From positions 62,001 to 126,000 of the forward strand of contig NZ_JAGKJI010000007.1 of NCBI RefSeq assembly GCF_020329485.1: a stretch of DNA of 64,000 nucleotides, read 5' to 3'. This document shows positions 17,451-26,093 of the stretch, in pieces. The notes below the pieces were generated by a model that searched no databases, had not been told where the DNA came from, and saw only the letters and a program-made list of their open reading frames with translations. The position numbers were made by a program, and so were the translations under genes. This stretch comes from Bradyrhizobium cenepequi (GTDB taxonomy: Bacteria > Pseudomonadota > Alphaproteobacteria > Rhizobiales > Xanthobacteraceae). Numbering within the stretch: the stretch's first letter is position 1; every line of letters begins with the position of its first letter.

Positions 17451-18106
17451 ATGGCGTGCACGACATGGGCGGCATGGACGGGTTCGGCAAGGTCGAGCCC
17501 GAGCCGAACGAGCCGATGTTCCACGCTGCGTGGGAAGCGCGGGTGATGGCGATGGTGCGCGCGATGGGCGCCACTGGTGCCTTCAACATCGACACCTCGC
17601 GCTATTACCGCGAAACCTTGCCGCCGCCCGTCTATCTCGCGAGCTCCTACTACAAGAAATGGCTGCTCGGGCTCGAGGACCTGTTGCTGGACAAGGGATT
17701 CATCGGAAAGGAAGAAGTCGCGACGGGCCATGCGGTGCAGCCGCCGAAGCCGCTCAAGCATGGCAAATTCGAGCTCGATGACGTCGAGCGTGTGATGGTG
17801 CGCGGCAAGTTCGGCCGTACGGCGCCCGCGCCCGCAAAGTTCAAGCCCGGCGACAAGGTGCGCGCGAAGAACATTCATCCCCTCACGCACACGCGGCTGC
17901 CCCGCTACGTGCGCGGCCATGTCGGCGTGGTCGAGCGCGACCATGGCTGTCACGTGTTCCCGGACTCGGCCGCGATGGAGGCCGGCGAGAATCCGCAGTG
18001 GCTCTACACCGTGGTGTTCGACGGGACCGAACTGTGGGGGCCGGATTCCGATCCGACCATCAAGATCTCGGTCGACGCCTTCGAGCCATATCTGGAGCCC
18101 GCCTGA
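17447..18106 (+). CDS. nthB: Nitrile hydratase beta subunit
   Basis: A 219-residue protein beginning [16 protein letters not shown], the highly conserved beta-subunit opening. The second conserved block is [21 protein letters not shown] in the SH3-like C-terminal domain, ending with EPYLEPA. It forms the active-site pocket with the alpha subunit. The ATG at 17447 overlaps the alpha stop and its own stop overlaps the activator start (TGATG), so all three proteins are made by coupled translation, which fits their stoichiometric assembly. Confidence 0.95.
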   Translation: MNGVHDMGGMDGFGKVEPEPNEPMFHAAWEARVMAMVRAMGATGAFNIDTSRYYRETLPPPVYLASSYYKKWLLGLEDLLLDKGFIGKEEVATGHAVQPPKPLKHGKFELDDVERVMVRGKFGRTAPAPAKFKPGDKVRAKNIHPLTHTRLPRYVRGHVGVVERDHGCHVFPDSAAMEAGENPQWLYTVVFDGTELWGPDSDPTIKISVDAFEPYLEPA

Positions 18107-18486
18107 TGGATACCGGTGCAGCCGCGCGCGCCACGGCCGCCGTGCCGAGCATCCCGCGCGATGATGAGGGCCCGGTGTTCCGCGAACCCTGGGAAGCGCA
18201 GGCCTTCGCGATGGCGTTGACGCTGCACGAGCGCGGCCTGTTCACCTGGAGCGAATGGGCCGCAGCCCTCGCCGACCAGATCAAGCGCGCCCAGGCAGAA
18301 GGTGATCCCGACACCGGCGAGACCTACTATCGCCATTGGCTCGCAACACTGGAACGCCTCATCGCCGAAAAAGGCGTCGCCACCACCGAGAACCTGCACC
18401 GCTACCGCGACGCCTGGGACCACGCCGCCGACCGCACCCCGCACGGCAAACCGATCGAACTGCGACCGGAGGATTTTTCTGGCTAG
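18106..18486 (+). CDS. Nitrile hydratase accessory protein (P14K-type activator)
   Basis: This 126-residue protein is visibly related to the N-terminal helical part of the beta subunit: [20 protein letters not shown] here against [20 protein letters not shown] in beta. Proteins of this type carry the cobalt-loaded alpha subunit and exchange it into the enzyme (self-subunit swapping). The ATG overlaps the beta stop. At its 3' end the stop TAG shares the palindrome CTAG with the stop of the convergent queC gene, so the genes overlap by four bases. Confidence 0.9.
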   Translation: MDTGAAARATAAVPSIPRDDEGPVFREPWEAQAFAMALTLHERGLFTWSEWAAALADQIKRAQAEGDPDTGETYYRHWLATLERLIAEKGVATTENLHRYRDAWDHAADRTPHGKPIELRPEDFSG

Positions 18487-19196
18487 CGACGCTCCGCATA
18501 TTCCCGCCATCCCCTCTCCCGCAGCGTGCATGCCGGGCATTCGCCGCAGCCGTAGCCCCAATCGTGGGACGCGCCGCGTTCGCCGAGATAGCAGGTATGG
18601 GAGTGCTCGCGGATCAGGTCGACCAGACCTGTGCCGCCAAGTTCATGAGCGAGCTCCCAAGTTTCAGCCTTGTTGAGCCACATCAGCGGCGTGTGCAATT
18701 CGAAATCCTTGGCCATGCCGAGGCTGAGCGCGGACTGCAGCGCCTTGATGGTGTCGTTGCGGCAATCGGGATAACCGGAATAATCGGTCTCGCACATGCC
18801 GCCGACGATGTGGCGGATGCCGCGGCGATAGGCCAGCGCGGCCGCGAAGGTGAGGAACACCAGGTTGCGTCCGGGCACGAAGGTATTGGGCAGGCCGTCC
18901 GCGCCCATTGCGATCGTGACGTCACGCGTCAGCGCGGTGTCGGAGATTTCGGCCAGCGTCGGGATTTCCAGCGTGTGGCCCTCACCCAGCTTTGAGGCCC
19001 AGTCCGGCCGCAGCGCCTTGATGCCAGAAACCAGCCGGTCCCGGCATTCGAGCTCGATTGCGTGGCGCTGGCCATAGGCAAAGCCAAGCATCTCGACGCG
19101 CGCGAAATGCTTGAGCGCCCAGGCAAGACAGGTGGTGGAATCCTGTCCGCCGGAGAACAGCACCAGCGCCGTTTCGGATGAGAAATCTTCGCTCAT
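18483..19196 (-). CDS. queC: 7-cyano-7-deazaguanine synthase QueC
   Basis: This 237-residue enzyme of queuosine biosynthesis makes preQ0 from carboxydeazaguanine, ammonia and ATP. The PP-loop SGGQDSTTC lies near the N-terminus, with the nucleotide-binding [12 protein letters not shown] in the middle. The zinc cysteines are C in HSHTCYLG and the C-terminal CGECPAC cluster. The start at 19196 ([17 protein letters not shown]) is preferred to the far-upstream ATG because the family begins just before the PP-loop. No other que gene is nearby. Confidence 0.95.
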   Translation of the reverse strand: MSEDFSSETALVLFSGGQDSTTCLAWALKHFARVEMLGFAYGQRHAIELECRDRLVSGIKALRPDWASKLGEGHTLEIPTLAEISDTALTRDVTIAMGADGLPNTFVPGRNLVFLTFAAALAYRRGIRHIVGGMCETDYSGYPDCRNDTIKALQSALSLGMAKDFELHTPLMWLNKAETWELAHELGGTGLVDLIREHSHTCYLGERGASHDWGYGCGECPACTLRERGWREYAERR

Positions 19197-19324
19197 GGCG
19201 CGCGCTTTAGCACCGCCTGACATGGCGACCAACCGGTGGAAAGCGGCACATTTTGGCGCGTTCCGCTGGGATCGGGCCGTCGCTTGCGGCATAAAGCAAG
19301 ACAAGCAGAATTTCTGGTGCCCGC

Positions 19325-20155
19325 ATGACCCCTTCCCGCGACATTTCACGCCTTCTTGAGATCATGGCGGCGCTGCGCACGCCGGTGACCGGCTGCCCCT
19401 GGGATCTCGAGCAGAATTTTGCGACCATTGCCCCTTACACGATCGAGGAAGCCTATGAGGTGGTGGACGCCATCACCCGCGGTGACCTCGACGATCTCCG
19501 GGAAGAACTCGGCGATCTCCTGCTCCAGGTCGTGTTCCACGCTCGCATGGCGGAGGAAGAGAACGCCTTTGCGTTCGGCGATGTCGTGGAGGCGATCACC
19601 AGGAAGATGATCCGGCGGCATCCGCATGTGTTCGCGGACAAGGACGGCAATCTCGCCCCCTCCCACGTCAAGGAAGTCTGGGACCGCATCAAGGCTGAGG
19701 AGAAGGCCGAGCGTGCGGCGCGCCGGCCGCCGGAAGAAGCGGGGCACAAATCGCTGCTGTCTGGCGTCAAGGCCGGCCAGCCCGCGTTGACGCGCGCCAT
19801 GGAATTGCAGCGCAAGGCGTCGACGGTCGGCTTCGACTGGAACGATCCGCGCGCCGTGTTGAAGAAGATCCGCGAGGAGGCCGACGAGATCGAGGCGGCG
19901 CTCGACGGCGCCGATGCCGATGAGCTGGCGGAAGAAACCGGCGACCTCCTGTTCGCGGTGGTCAACCTAGCGCGGCACGTCGGCGCCGATCCGGAAACCG
20001 TCCTCCGTGGCACCAACGCCAAATTCGAGCGCCGCTTTGCCTATATCGAGCGCGCGCTAGAGGCGAAGGGACGTTCGCTGCAGGACGCCTCGCTCGAAGA
20101 GATGGACGCGCTGTGGAACGAGGCGAAGGGAGCTCCTAGCCGGGATGGAGCGTAA
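19325..20155 (+). CDS. mazG: Nucleoside triphosphate pyrophosphohydrolase MazG
   Basis: A 276-residue protein with two MazG helical domains. The first has [17 protein letters not shown] and the metal-binding [10 protein letters not shown] and [19 protein letters not shown]. The second has [20 protein letters not shown]. It hydrolyses NTPs to NMP and pyrophosphate and acts in nucleotide-pool cleaning. The last six or seven codons (APSRDGA) and the stop lie in the left arm of the palindromic element at 20137-20222, so the native C-terminus has been replaced or extended by the repeat. Confidence 0.93.
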   Translation: MTPSRDISRLLEIMAALRTPVTGCPWDLEQNFATIAPYTIEEAYEVVDAITRGDLDDLREELGDLLLQVVFHARMAEEENAFAFGDVVEAITRKMIRRHPHVFADKDGNLAPSHVKEVWDRIKAEEKAERAARRPPEEAGHKSLLSGVKAGQPALTRAMELQRKASTVGFDWNDPRAVLKKIREEADEIEAALDGADADELAEETGDLLFAVVNLARHVGADPETVLRGTNAKFERRFAYIERALEAKGRSLQDASLEEMDALWNEAKGAPSRDGA

Positions 20156-20222
20156 GCGAAATCCGGGATTCTTGCGTTTGGCTCCAGCAGTCTTGGATTG
20201 CGCTGCGCTCCATCCGGGCTAC
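20137..20222. repeat. Intergenic palindromic element
   Basis: The left arm contains TAGCCGGGATGGAGCG and ATCCGGGATT. The right arm contains GGATTGCGCTGCGCTCCATC followed by CGGGCTAC, the reverse complement with a few mismatches. This matches a repetitive intergenic hairpin I associate with Bradyrhizobium genomes. It lies between the convergent mazG and hflX genes and overlaps the mazG stop codon. It may act as a two-way terminator. Confidence 0.75.
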
Positions 20223-20235
20223 GGCCGCTTCCCGC

Positions 20236-21618
20236 CTACATCACATGCGGCACGGCGTCGAAGCGTGACACGACGATATCGCGCTTGGTCTCGTCGACGC
20301 GGACCGTCATGTCGAAGCGGCCGTCGTGCAGCTTCTTGTCGAGCACCTCGGAATTGCGGTGCAGCCAGCTGATGCCGGCGCCGTCAGCGGCATCGATCGA
20401 CAGATCCAGCGTCATCCGCTTGGTTGCCAGCCGGTTCTCGATGGCGGCCAAGAGTTCGTCGACGCCCTCCCCGTTCCAGGCAGAGACCAGGAAGGCCGGC
20501 CGCTCCGGCGGACGGCGGGCGGCGATGTTGCGCAAATTCGCACGCTCCTCGGGATCGAAGCAGTCGATCTTGTTCCAGACTTCGATGATCCGCTGGCCAC
20601 CGTCGACATCCGGATCGATGCCGAGCTGGCGCAGCACAGCCTCGACGTCGCGCTCCTGAGCGTCCGCATCCTCGTGCGAGATGTCGCGGACGTGGAGGAT
20701 GAGGTCGGCTTCCAGCACCTCTTCCAGAGTGGCGCGGAATGCTGCGACAAGCTGTGTCGGCAGGTTGGAGATGAAGCCGACGGTGTCCGACAGCATCGCC
20801 TTGCCACCATGCGGCAGATGCAGCGCGCGGAGCGTCGGATCGAGCGTCGCGAACAACATGTCGGCGGCCTGGACATCGGCACGGGTCAGGCGGTTGAACA
20901 GCGTCGACTTGCCCGCGTTGGTGTAGCCGACCAGCGCCACCACACGGTATGGCACGCGCTGGCGCCCGGCGCGGTGCAATCGCCGCGTCGCCTGCACCTT
21001 CTTCAGGTCGCTTTCGAGCCTGGTGATGCGCTCGCTGATCAGCCGGCGGTCAGCCTCGATCTGGGTTTCGCCGGGACCGCCCATGAAGCCGAAGCCGCCG
21101 CGCTGGCGCTCAAGATGGGTCCACGACCGCACCAGCCGGCTGCGCTGGTAATTGAGATGCGCGAGCTCGACCTGCAGCGCACCTTCCCTAGTCTTGGCGC
21201 GCCGGCCGAAGATCTCCAGGATCAGGCCGGTGCGATCGAGCACCTTCGTGTTCCAGGCCTTTTCCAGGTTGCGTTGCTGGATCGGCGACAGCGCGCAATC
21301 CATCACCACGAGCTCGATGTTGTGGCCGCCGACGAGGCCGGAGATCTCCTCGACCTTGCCCTTGCCGAGATAGGTCGCCGGCCTGATCTGGCCGACCGGC
21401 GCGATCACGCTGTCGATCACCGTGAGGTCGATGGCGCGCGCGAGGCCCGTCGCTTCCTCGATCCGCCCCTCGAAGTCGCGCACAGACGCTTCCGTTTGCG
21501 CCGCGGCGTCGCCGCGGCGCATCCGCATATAGGGGCCGATGACAACGACCCGGCCCGTCTTAACTCCCTCCGCCGACCGTGGCCGGTCGGCGGCCCCTTC
21601 ACGATTACGGGGCTCCAA
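20236..21618 (-). CDS. hflX: GTPase HflX
   Basis: A 460-residue GTPase. The N-terminal HflX domain (ATYLGKGKVEEIS, about residues 80-95) and the linker GGPGETQIEADRR precede the G domain with GYTNAGKSTLFN (G1), DTVGFI (G3) and NKID (G4). HflX binds 50S subunits and rescues stalled or hibernating ribosomes, especially under heat stress. It lies 11 bases downstream of hfq, the same arrangement as in many proteobacteria. The start is TTG at 21618. Confidence 0.95.
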   Translation of the reverse strand: MEPRNREGAADRPRSAEGVKTGRVVVIGPYMRMRRGDAAAQTEASVRDFEGRIEEATGLARAIDLTVIDSVIAPVGQIRPATYLGKGKVEEISGLVGGHNIELVVMDCALSPIQQRNLEKAWNTKVLDRTGLILEIFGRRAKTREGALQVELAHLNYQRSRLVRSWTHLERQRGGFGFMGGPGETQIEADRRLISERITRLESDLKKVQATRRLHRAGRQRVPYRVVALVGYTNAGKSTLFNRLTRADVQAADMLFATLDPTLRALHLPHGGKAMLSDTVGFISNLPTQLVAAFRATLEEVLEADLILHVRDISHEDADAQERDVEAVLRQLGIDPDVDGGQRIIEVWNKIDCFDPEERANLRNIAARRPPERPAFLVSAWNGEGVDELLAAIENRLATKRMTLDLSIDAADGAGISWLHRNSEVLDKKLHDGRFDMTVRVDETKRDIVVSRFDAVPHVM

Positions 21619-21629
21619 TCAGTTCACTC

Positions 21630-21878
21630 TCAACCCTGTGTATCCTCACCGCCTTCAAACAACTGGATCGGTGCGCCCGGCATGATGGTCGAGATCGCGT
21701 GCTTGTAGACAAGCTGCGAATGACCGTCGCGCCGGAGTAAAAGGCAGAAATTGTCAAACCATGTGACAATACCCTGCAGTTTCACGCCATTCACCAGAAA
21801 GATCGTCAGTGGCGTCTTGGTCTTACGAACGTGATTTAGGAAGGTGTCTTGTAGATTTTGAGCGCGGTCTGCCGCCAT
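21630..21878 (-). CDS. hfq: RNA chaperone Hfq
   Basis: An 82-residue Sm-fold protein. The Sm1 region is [20 protein letters not shown]. The Sm2 motif appears as YKHAIST, the usual Hfq form, and [15 protein letters not shown] fits the core strand. It is the hexameric chaperone for small-RNA/mRNA pairing and regulates nitrogen genes (nifA, fixK) in rhizobia. It sits between ntrX and hflX. The 260 bases upstream hold no gene and probably carry its promoter. Confidence 0.97.
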   Translation of the reverse strand: MAADRAQNLQDTFLNHVRKTKTPLTIFLVNGVKLQGIVTWFDNFCLLLRRDGHSQLVYKHAISTIMPGAPIQLFEGGEDTQG

Positions 21879-22139
21879 TTTTGTTGTCCCGCCGTCTTGT
21901 GGTTCTTCTTATTGGATTGTTGGAACCGGTTGGAGCCCTCTGACGGAGCCCCTCCCCGGTCGCCGGCCCGCCCTGAGTTCCCCCTCTGACAGGCTCGGCG
22001 GTAGGATTAGAGGGCAGGCCCGCCCATTAGGCAAGCCAGTTGACGCGCCGCCGATGAACAAGAATCGGCAATTGCCGCAAAAGCATGGGGAAAAAAGCGA
22101 TCGTTCCCAGTCGATTGCATGGATGTGCGACCGGATGGC

Positions 22140-23510
22140 TCAGCCTACCCCCAGCGCCTTGAGTTTGCGATGGAGCGCCGAACGCTCCATGCCCACGAAC
22201 TCCGCCGTGCGCGAGATATTGCCAGAAAACCGACTGATCTGGGCAATCAGATAGTCGCGCTCGAACACCTCGCGCGCCTCGCGCAGCGGCAGTCCCATGA
22301 TGTGCTCCCCATTGCTGCTGGTCGGCATCGCCGGCACCATCGAGCCGACGTCCTGCGGCAACATGTCCGCCGTGATGATCGCCTCCGGGCCGCCGCCAGC
22401 CAGAATCATCACCCGCTCGACATTGTTGCGGAGCTGGCGGACGTTGCCGGGCCACACATGGGACTGCAGCACCGCCATCGCGTCCTGGCCGATCTGCCGC
22501 TTCGGCAGGCCAGTCGCCGCAGAGATCTGCTCCATGAAATAGTCGATCAATTCAGGGATATCCTCACGCCGCTCGGACAGCGGTGGCACCCGGATCGGCA
22601 CCACCGACAGGCGATGGTAGAGATCCTCGCGGAAGTGGCCGGCCGCGATCTCCTCCTCCAGGTTGCGGGCCGTGGAGGAGATGATGCGGACGTCGACATG
22701 GATCTTTGCGGTGCCGCCGGAGCGCTGAAAGGTCTGGTCGACCAGCACGCGCAGGATCTTGTTCTGGGTTTCGCGCGGCATATCGGCGATCTCGTCGATG
22801 AACAGCGTGCCGCCATGGGCCTCTTCCAGGGCGCCCGGCTTCCGCGGCTGCTCGCCATTGGATGCCTCGATGCCGAACAGCTCGACCTCCATCCGCTCCG
22901 GCGTGATGGCGGCCGCATTGATGACGACGAACGGGCCGTCGACACGGCTTGACGCCTGGTGCAGCGTACGGGCCACCAGCTCCTTGCCCGAGCCTGCCGG
23001 CCCCACGATCAGGATGCGGCTGTTGGCCTTGGCGGCGCGCTCGATGGTCTGACGAAGCTGGTTCATGCAGGCAGAGCGGCCGGTCAAAATACTTGCAGTT
23101 GGAGCCTGTTGTTTGAGTTCTTTCACTTCGCGCTTGAGGCGTGAATTCTCCAGCGCGCGGTTGGCAACCAGGATCAGCCGATCCGACTTGAACGGCTTTT
23201 CGATGAAGTCGTACGCGCCGCGCTTGATCGCGGCGACCGCGGTTTCGATGTTGCCGTGGCCGGAGATCATCACCACCGGCAGGTCGGCATTTTCCTTCTT
23301 GATCTGCTCCAGAAGCTGCAATCCGTCGAGCTTGGAGCCCTGCAGCCAGATGTCGAGGAAGACCAGATGCGGGCGGCGGCTGGCGATCTCCGCCAGCGCC
23401 GAATCGCTGTCGCGCGCGGTGCGCGTGGAAAAACCTTCGTCTTCCAGAATTCCCGCAACGAGGTCGCGAATGTCTGCTTCATCGTCGACAATCAGAATGT
23501 CACTGGCCAT
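22140..23510 (-). CDS. ntrX: Nitrogen-control response regulator NtrX
   Basis: A 456-residue protein with a receiver domain (VDDEADIRDL, phospho-acceptor in FLDIWLQGSKLDG, lysine in EKPFKSD), a AAA+ domain with Walker A GPAGSGKELVART and Walker B GGTLFIDEIAD, and a Fis-type helix-turn-helix at the end (NISRTAEFVGMERSALHRKL). The sigma-54-contacting GAFTGA loop is absent: ELFGIEASNGEQ follows where [13 protein letters not shown] would be. That is usual for alphaproteobacterial NtrX, which can control promoters without sigma-54 activation. It lies 16 bases downstream of ntrY. Confidence 0.95.
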   Translation of the reverse strand: MASDILIVDDEADIRDLVAGILEDEGFSTRTARDSDSALAEIASRRPHLVFLDIWLQGSKLDGLQLLEQIKKENADLPVVMISGHGNIETAVAAIKRGAYDFIEKPFKSDRLILVANRALENSRLKREVKELKQQAPTASILTGRSACMNQLRQTIERAAKANSRILIVGPAGSGKELVARTLHQASSRVDGPFVVINAAAITPERMEVELFGIEASNGEQPRKPGALEEAHGGTLFIDEIADMPRETQNKILRVLVDQTFQRSGGTAKIHVDVRIISSTARNLEEEIAAGHFREDLYHRLSVVPIRVPPLSERREDIPELIDYFMEQISAATGLPKRQIGQDAMAVLQSHVWPGNVRQLRNNVERVMILAGGGPEAIITADMLPQDVGSMVPAMPTSSNGEHIMGLPLREAREVFERDYLIAQISRFSGNISRTAEFVGMERSALHRKLKALGVG

Positions 23511-23526
23511 GGGTTACACCTGCCTG

Positions 23527-25902
23527 TCAGTCGCCTGTCGCGGCTTTGATTATTGGTTGGATATTGGTCGTGGATGCCGGGTCGCTGGTCGCGGACTCCG
23601 GCGGATTTTTTTCTTGGTCGGGCGCGCCTGACTGCTGCGACTCCGGGCCGGTCGTCGGAGGCGGCTCCTTCGCCTCTGCCTTTGGCGGCTGGCCGGAGAC
23701 GGCGAATCGAAGCCGCATCCAGGCACCGCGCTGCCCGGGACGGAAGTCGGAGGCATCCTTCAGCTCGATGCGGCCGCCATGGTCCTCGAGCACGCGGCCG
23801 ACGATCGCGAGCCCGAGCCCGGTGCCCTTCTGGCGCGTCGTGACGTAGGGCTCGAGCAGCCGTGCGCGTGCGACCTTCGGCAGGCCGATGCCATTGTCGA
23901 CCACGTCGATGATGATCTCCTCGCCTTCGCGCTGCGCGATGACGTCGATCCGCCCCTTGCCTAGTTCTTCCGCCGGCACCTGCTCGATCGCTTCGGTCGC
24001 GTTCTTGATGATGTTGGTCAACGCCTGCGAGATCAGCCGGCGATCGAACTGCGCCCGCATCGGGTCCTGCTTGATGTCGGCCTCGATATCGAGCTCGGGG
24101 TGCGCGACCTTCATCAGGAACACCGCCTGCCGCACGGTGTCGGCGACATCCTCACCTTCCATCACCGGCTTCGGCATGCGGGCAAAGCGCGAGAATTCGT
24201 CGACCATGCGCCTGATGTCGTCGACCTGGCGCACGATGGTGTCGGTGCATTGGTCGAAGATGGACTTGTCCTTCGGCTCGGTGATGGTCTTGCCGAATTT
24301 GCGGCGGATGCGTTCGGCCGAAAGCTGGATCGGCGTCAGCGGATTTTTGATCTCGTGCGCGATACGACGCGCGACGTCGCCCCAGGCGGAGGTGCGCTGG
24401 GCCGAGACCAGCTCGGTGATGTCGTCGAGGGTGATGATGTAATTGTCCCACGAATGGCTGGTCTTCTCGGCGGAGATGCGGACCGACAGATTGCGCTCGT
24501 GGCCGTCGCGGGTGATGGTGATCTGGCCCTGGACCAGGCGCTGGCTGCCCTCCCGCGCCGTTTTCATCATTTCGTCGAGCTCGGGAAGCACGTCCGAAAG
24601 CGGATGGCCCAGGGTCTCCGACTCGGCATGGCCGATCAGCTTCTCCGCCGAGCGATTGAGGATGCCGACGCTGCCGGACGCATCGACACCTATGATGCCG
24701 GCGCTCGCCGACGACAACACCGCCTCGATGAAGCGGCGGCGGCTGTCGATCAGTTCGCTGGCATTGACGAGTTCGTCGCGCTGGGTCCGCAACTCCTGCG
24801 TCATCTTGTTGAAGGTTTGCCCGAGCTGGGCGAGATCGCCCTCGGACTTGTGGACGGGAACCTGGATGCTGAGATCGCCTGTGGAGACCTGATTGGCGGC
24901 ACTCATCAAGTGGCGGACCGGCTCGACCAGCCAGTTGGCGAAATTCAGCCCAAGCAGCACCGATGCCATCAGGATCGTCAGCGCGATCACGGCAAACATC
25001 AGCGCGAACGCGACCTGGATACCGAGCCTGCGGGACTCGATCTCGGCATATTCGGCGACACTGGCCTGGGTTTGCTTTAGCTGGCCGACCACCCGCGGAT
25101 CGAGCAGACGCGCGACGTAAAGGAAGGTATCGTTGAAGGCGCGCAGGCGGACGACCGCGGCGACATAATTCTCTTCCGGGAAGACGGAAATCTCCGGCTT
25201 GTTTTCGCCCACGCTGTTGAGCAGCTCCGCAGGTGGAGTGGTAAAGACCAGCTGAAGGCCGGTCTCTGCGCTCTCGAGAATGTTGCCTTCCTTGTCTATC
25301 AACATGGCGCCCGGCAGATTGCGCGCGGCGGCGCTCGACGACAGCAATTCCTTGAACGTCCGCCGATCTTGATCGAACAGCGGCCGCGCGCTCGCTATGT
25401 CGTTCGCCATCCCCAGGATGTCGCTATTGATCAGCTGGGCGTGCTCGTAGGTGTAGGCGCGGGCGATGATCAACGAATTCTGGATCACCTCCCGGGTCGG
25501 CCCCGAGAACAGGCGGTCGAGGCCGCGGTCGATGGTGACATTGGCGACAATCGCCACCAGGACCGCCGGGAGCACCGCGATGATCGAGAACAGGCTGACG
25601 ATCTGGACATGCAGCCGAGCGGCGGCGCGGCCGCGGCGCCTCGCCTGCACGACCTGCCAGACCTCGCGGAGGATGATACCCACGAGCAGCAGGATGGTGG
25701 CTGCATTGATCAGCAGGAACGAATAGACAACGTTCTTAGTCGGCTCGATCGGGGTCAGCCCGGCGAGCACCACGAATGTCAGGAGTGCCGACAGCAGCGC
25801 AATGGCCACGGCGAAGGACGCCAGCCACTTCGCGAGCGGCAGCCCCCTTTTTTCGGTACGCGAAGGTTCGTACGGCTGAGCCGTGGTCTCTGGGCTGGTC
25901 AT
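23527..25902 (-). CDS. ntrY: Nitrogen-control sensor histidine kinase NtrY
   Basis: About 791 residues. An N-terminal block of transmembrane helices (WLASFAVAIALLSALLTFVVL and others), a periplasmic sensor region, a fourth helix near VAFALMFAVIALTILMASV, a HAMP domain, a PAS domain (residues about 390-500) and a kinase core. The H-box is [19 protein letters not shown], with G-boxes DNGIGLPK and GTGLGLAIVGR. The start MTSPETTAQP is preferred to the ATG 19 codons upstream. It phosphorylates NtrX, responding to nitrogen and, in some species, redox state. The C-terminal tail (GPESQQSGAPDQEKNPPES) is low-complexity. Confidence 0.93.
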   Translation of the reverse strand: MTSPETTAQPYEPSRTEKRGLPLAKWLASFAVAIALLSALLTFVVLAGLTPIEPTKNVVYSFLLINAATILLLVGIILREVWQVVQARRRGRAAARLHVQIVSLFSIIAVLPAVLVAIVANVTIDRGLDRLFSGPTREVIQNSLIIARAYTYEHAQLINSDILGMANDIASARPLFDQDRRTFKELLSSSAAARNLPGAMLIDKEGNILESAETGLQLVFTTPPAELLNSVGENKPEISVFPEENYVAAVVRLRAFNDTFLYVARLLDPRVVGQLKQTQASVAEYAEIESRRLGIQVAFALMFAVIALTILMASVLLGLNFANWLVEPVRHLMSAANQVSTGDLSIQVPVHKSEGDLAQLGQTFNKMTQELRTQRDELVNASELIDSRRRFIEAVLSSASAGIIGVDASGSVGILNRSAEKLIGHAESETLGHPLSDVLPELDEMMKTAREGSQRLVQGQITITRDGHERNLSVRISAEKTSHSWDNYIITLDDITELVSAQRTSAWGDVARRIAHEIKNPLTPIQLSAERIRRKFGKTITEPKDKSIFDQCTDTIVRQVDDIRRMVDEFSRFARMPKPVMEGEDVADTVRQAVFLMKVAHPELDIEADIKQDPMRAQFDRRLISQALTNIIKNATEAIEQVPAEELGKGRIDVIAQREGEEIIIDVVDNGIGLPKVARARLLEPYVTTRQKGTGLGLAIVGRVLEDHGGRIELKDASDFRPGQRGAWMRLRFAVSGQPPKAEAKEPPPTTGPESQQSGAPDQEKNPPESATSDPASTTNIQPIIKAATGD

Positions 25903-26093
25903 TCCCGGCAAGGATGAACTGAAGGCCTCAACGTCCGCCGGTTGAGCGAACTGATGCAATCATATCACAATGTTGCCGAATTGCGACATTTCCACGGCGC
26001 CGGCTTAAGAATGAACAGGGTCCACAGGCGCTCTCGGAAGGCCTGCCTTTCGGGGCTGGTGCAGTGCACCGAAGCCCAATGAGACATGCGCAG

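Noticed and set aside
21879..22139. A gene or small RNA between ntrX and hfq
   Set aside because: No family-like frame; the sequence is GC-rich with only weak hairpins, so I leave it as the likely hfq promoter region.
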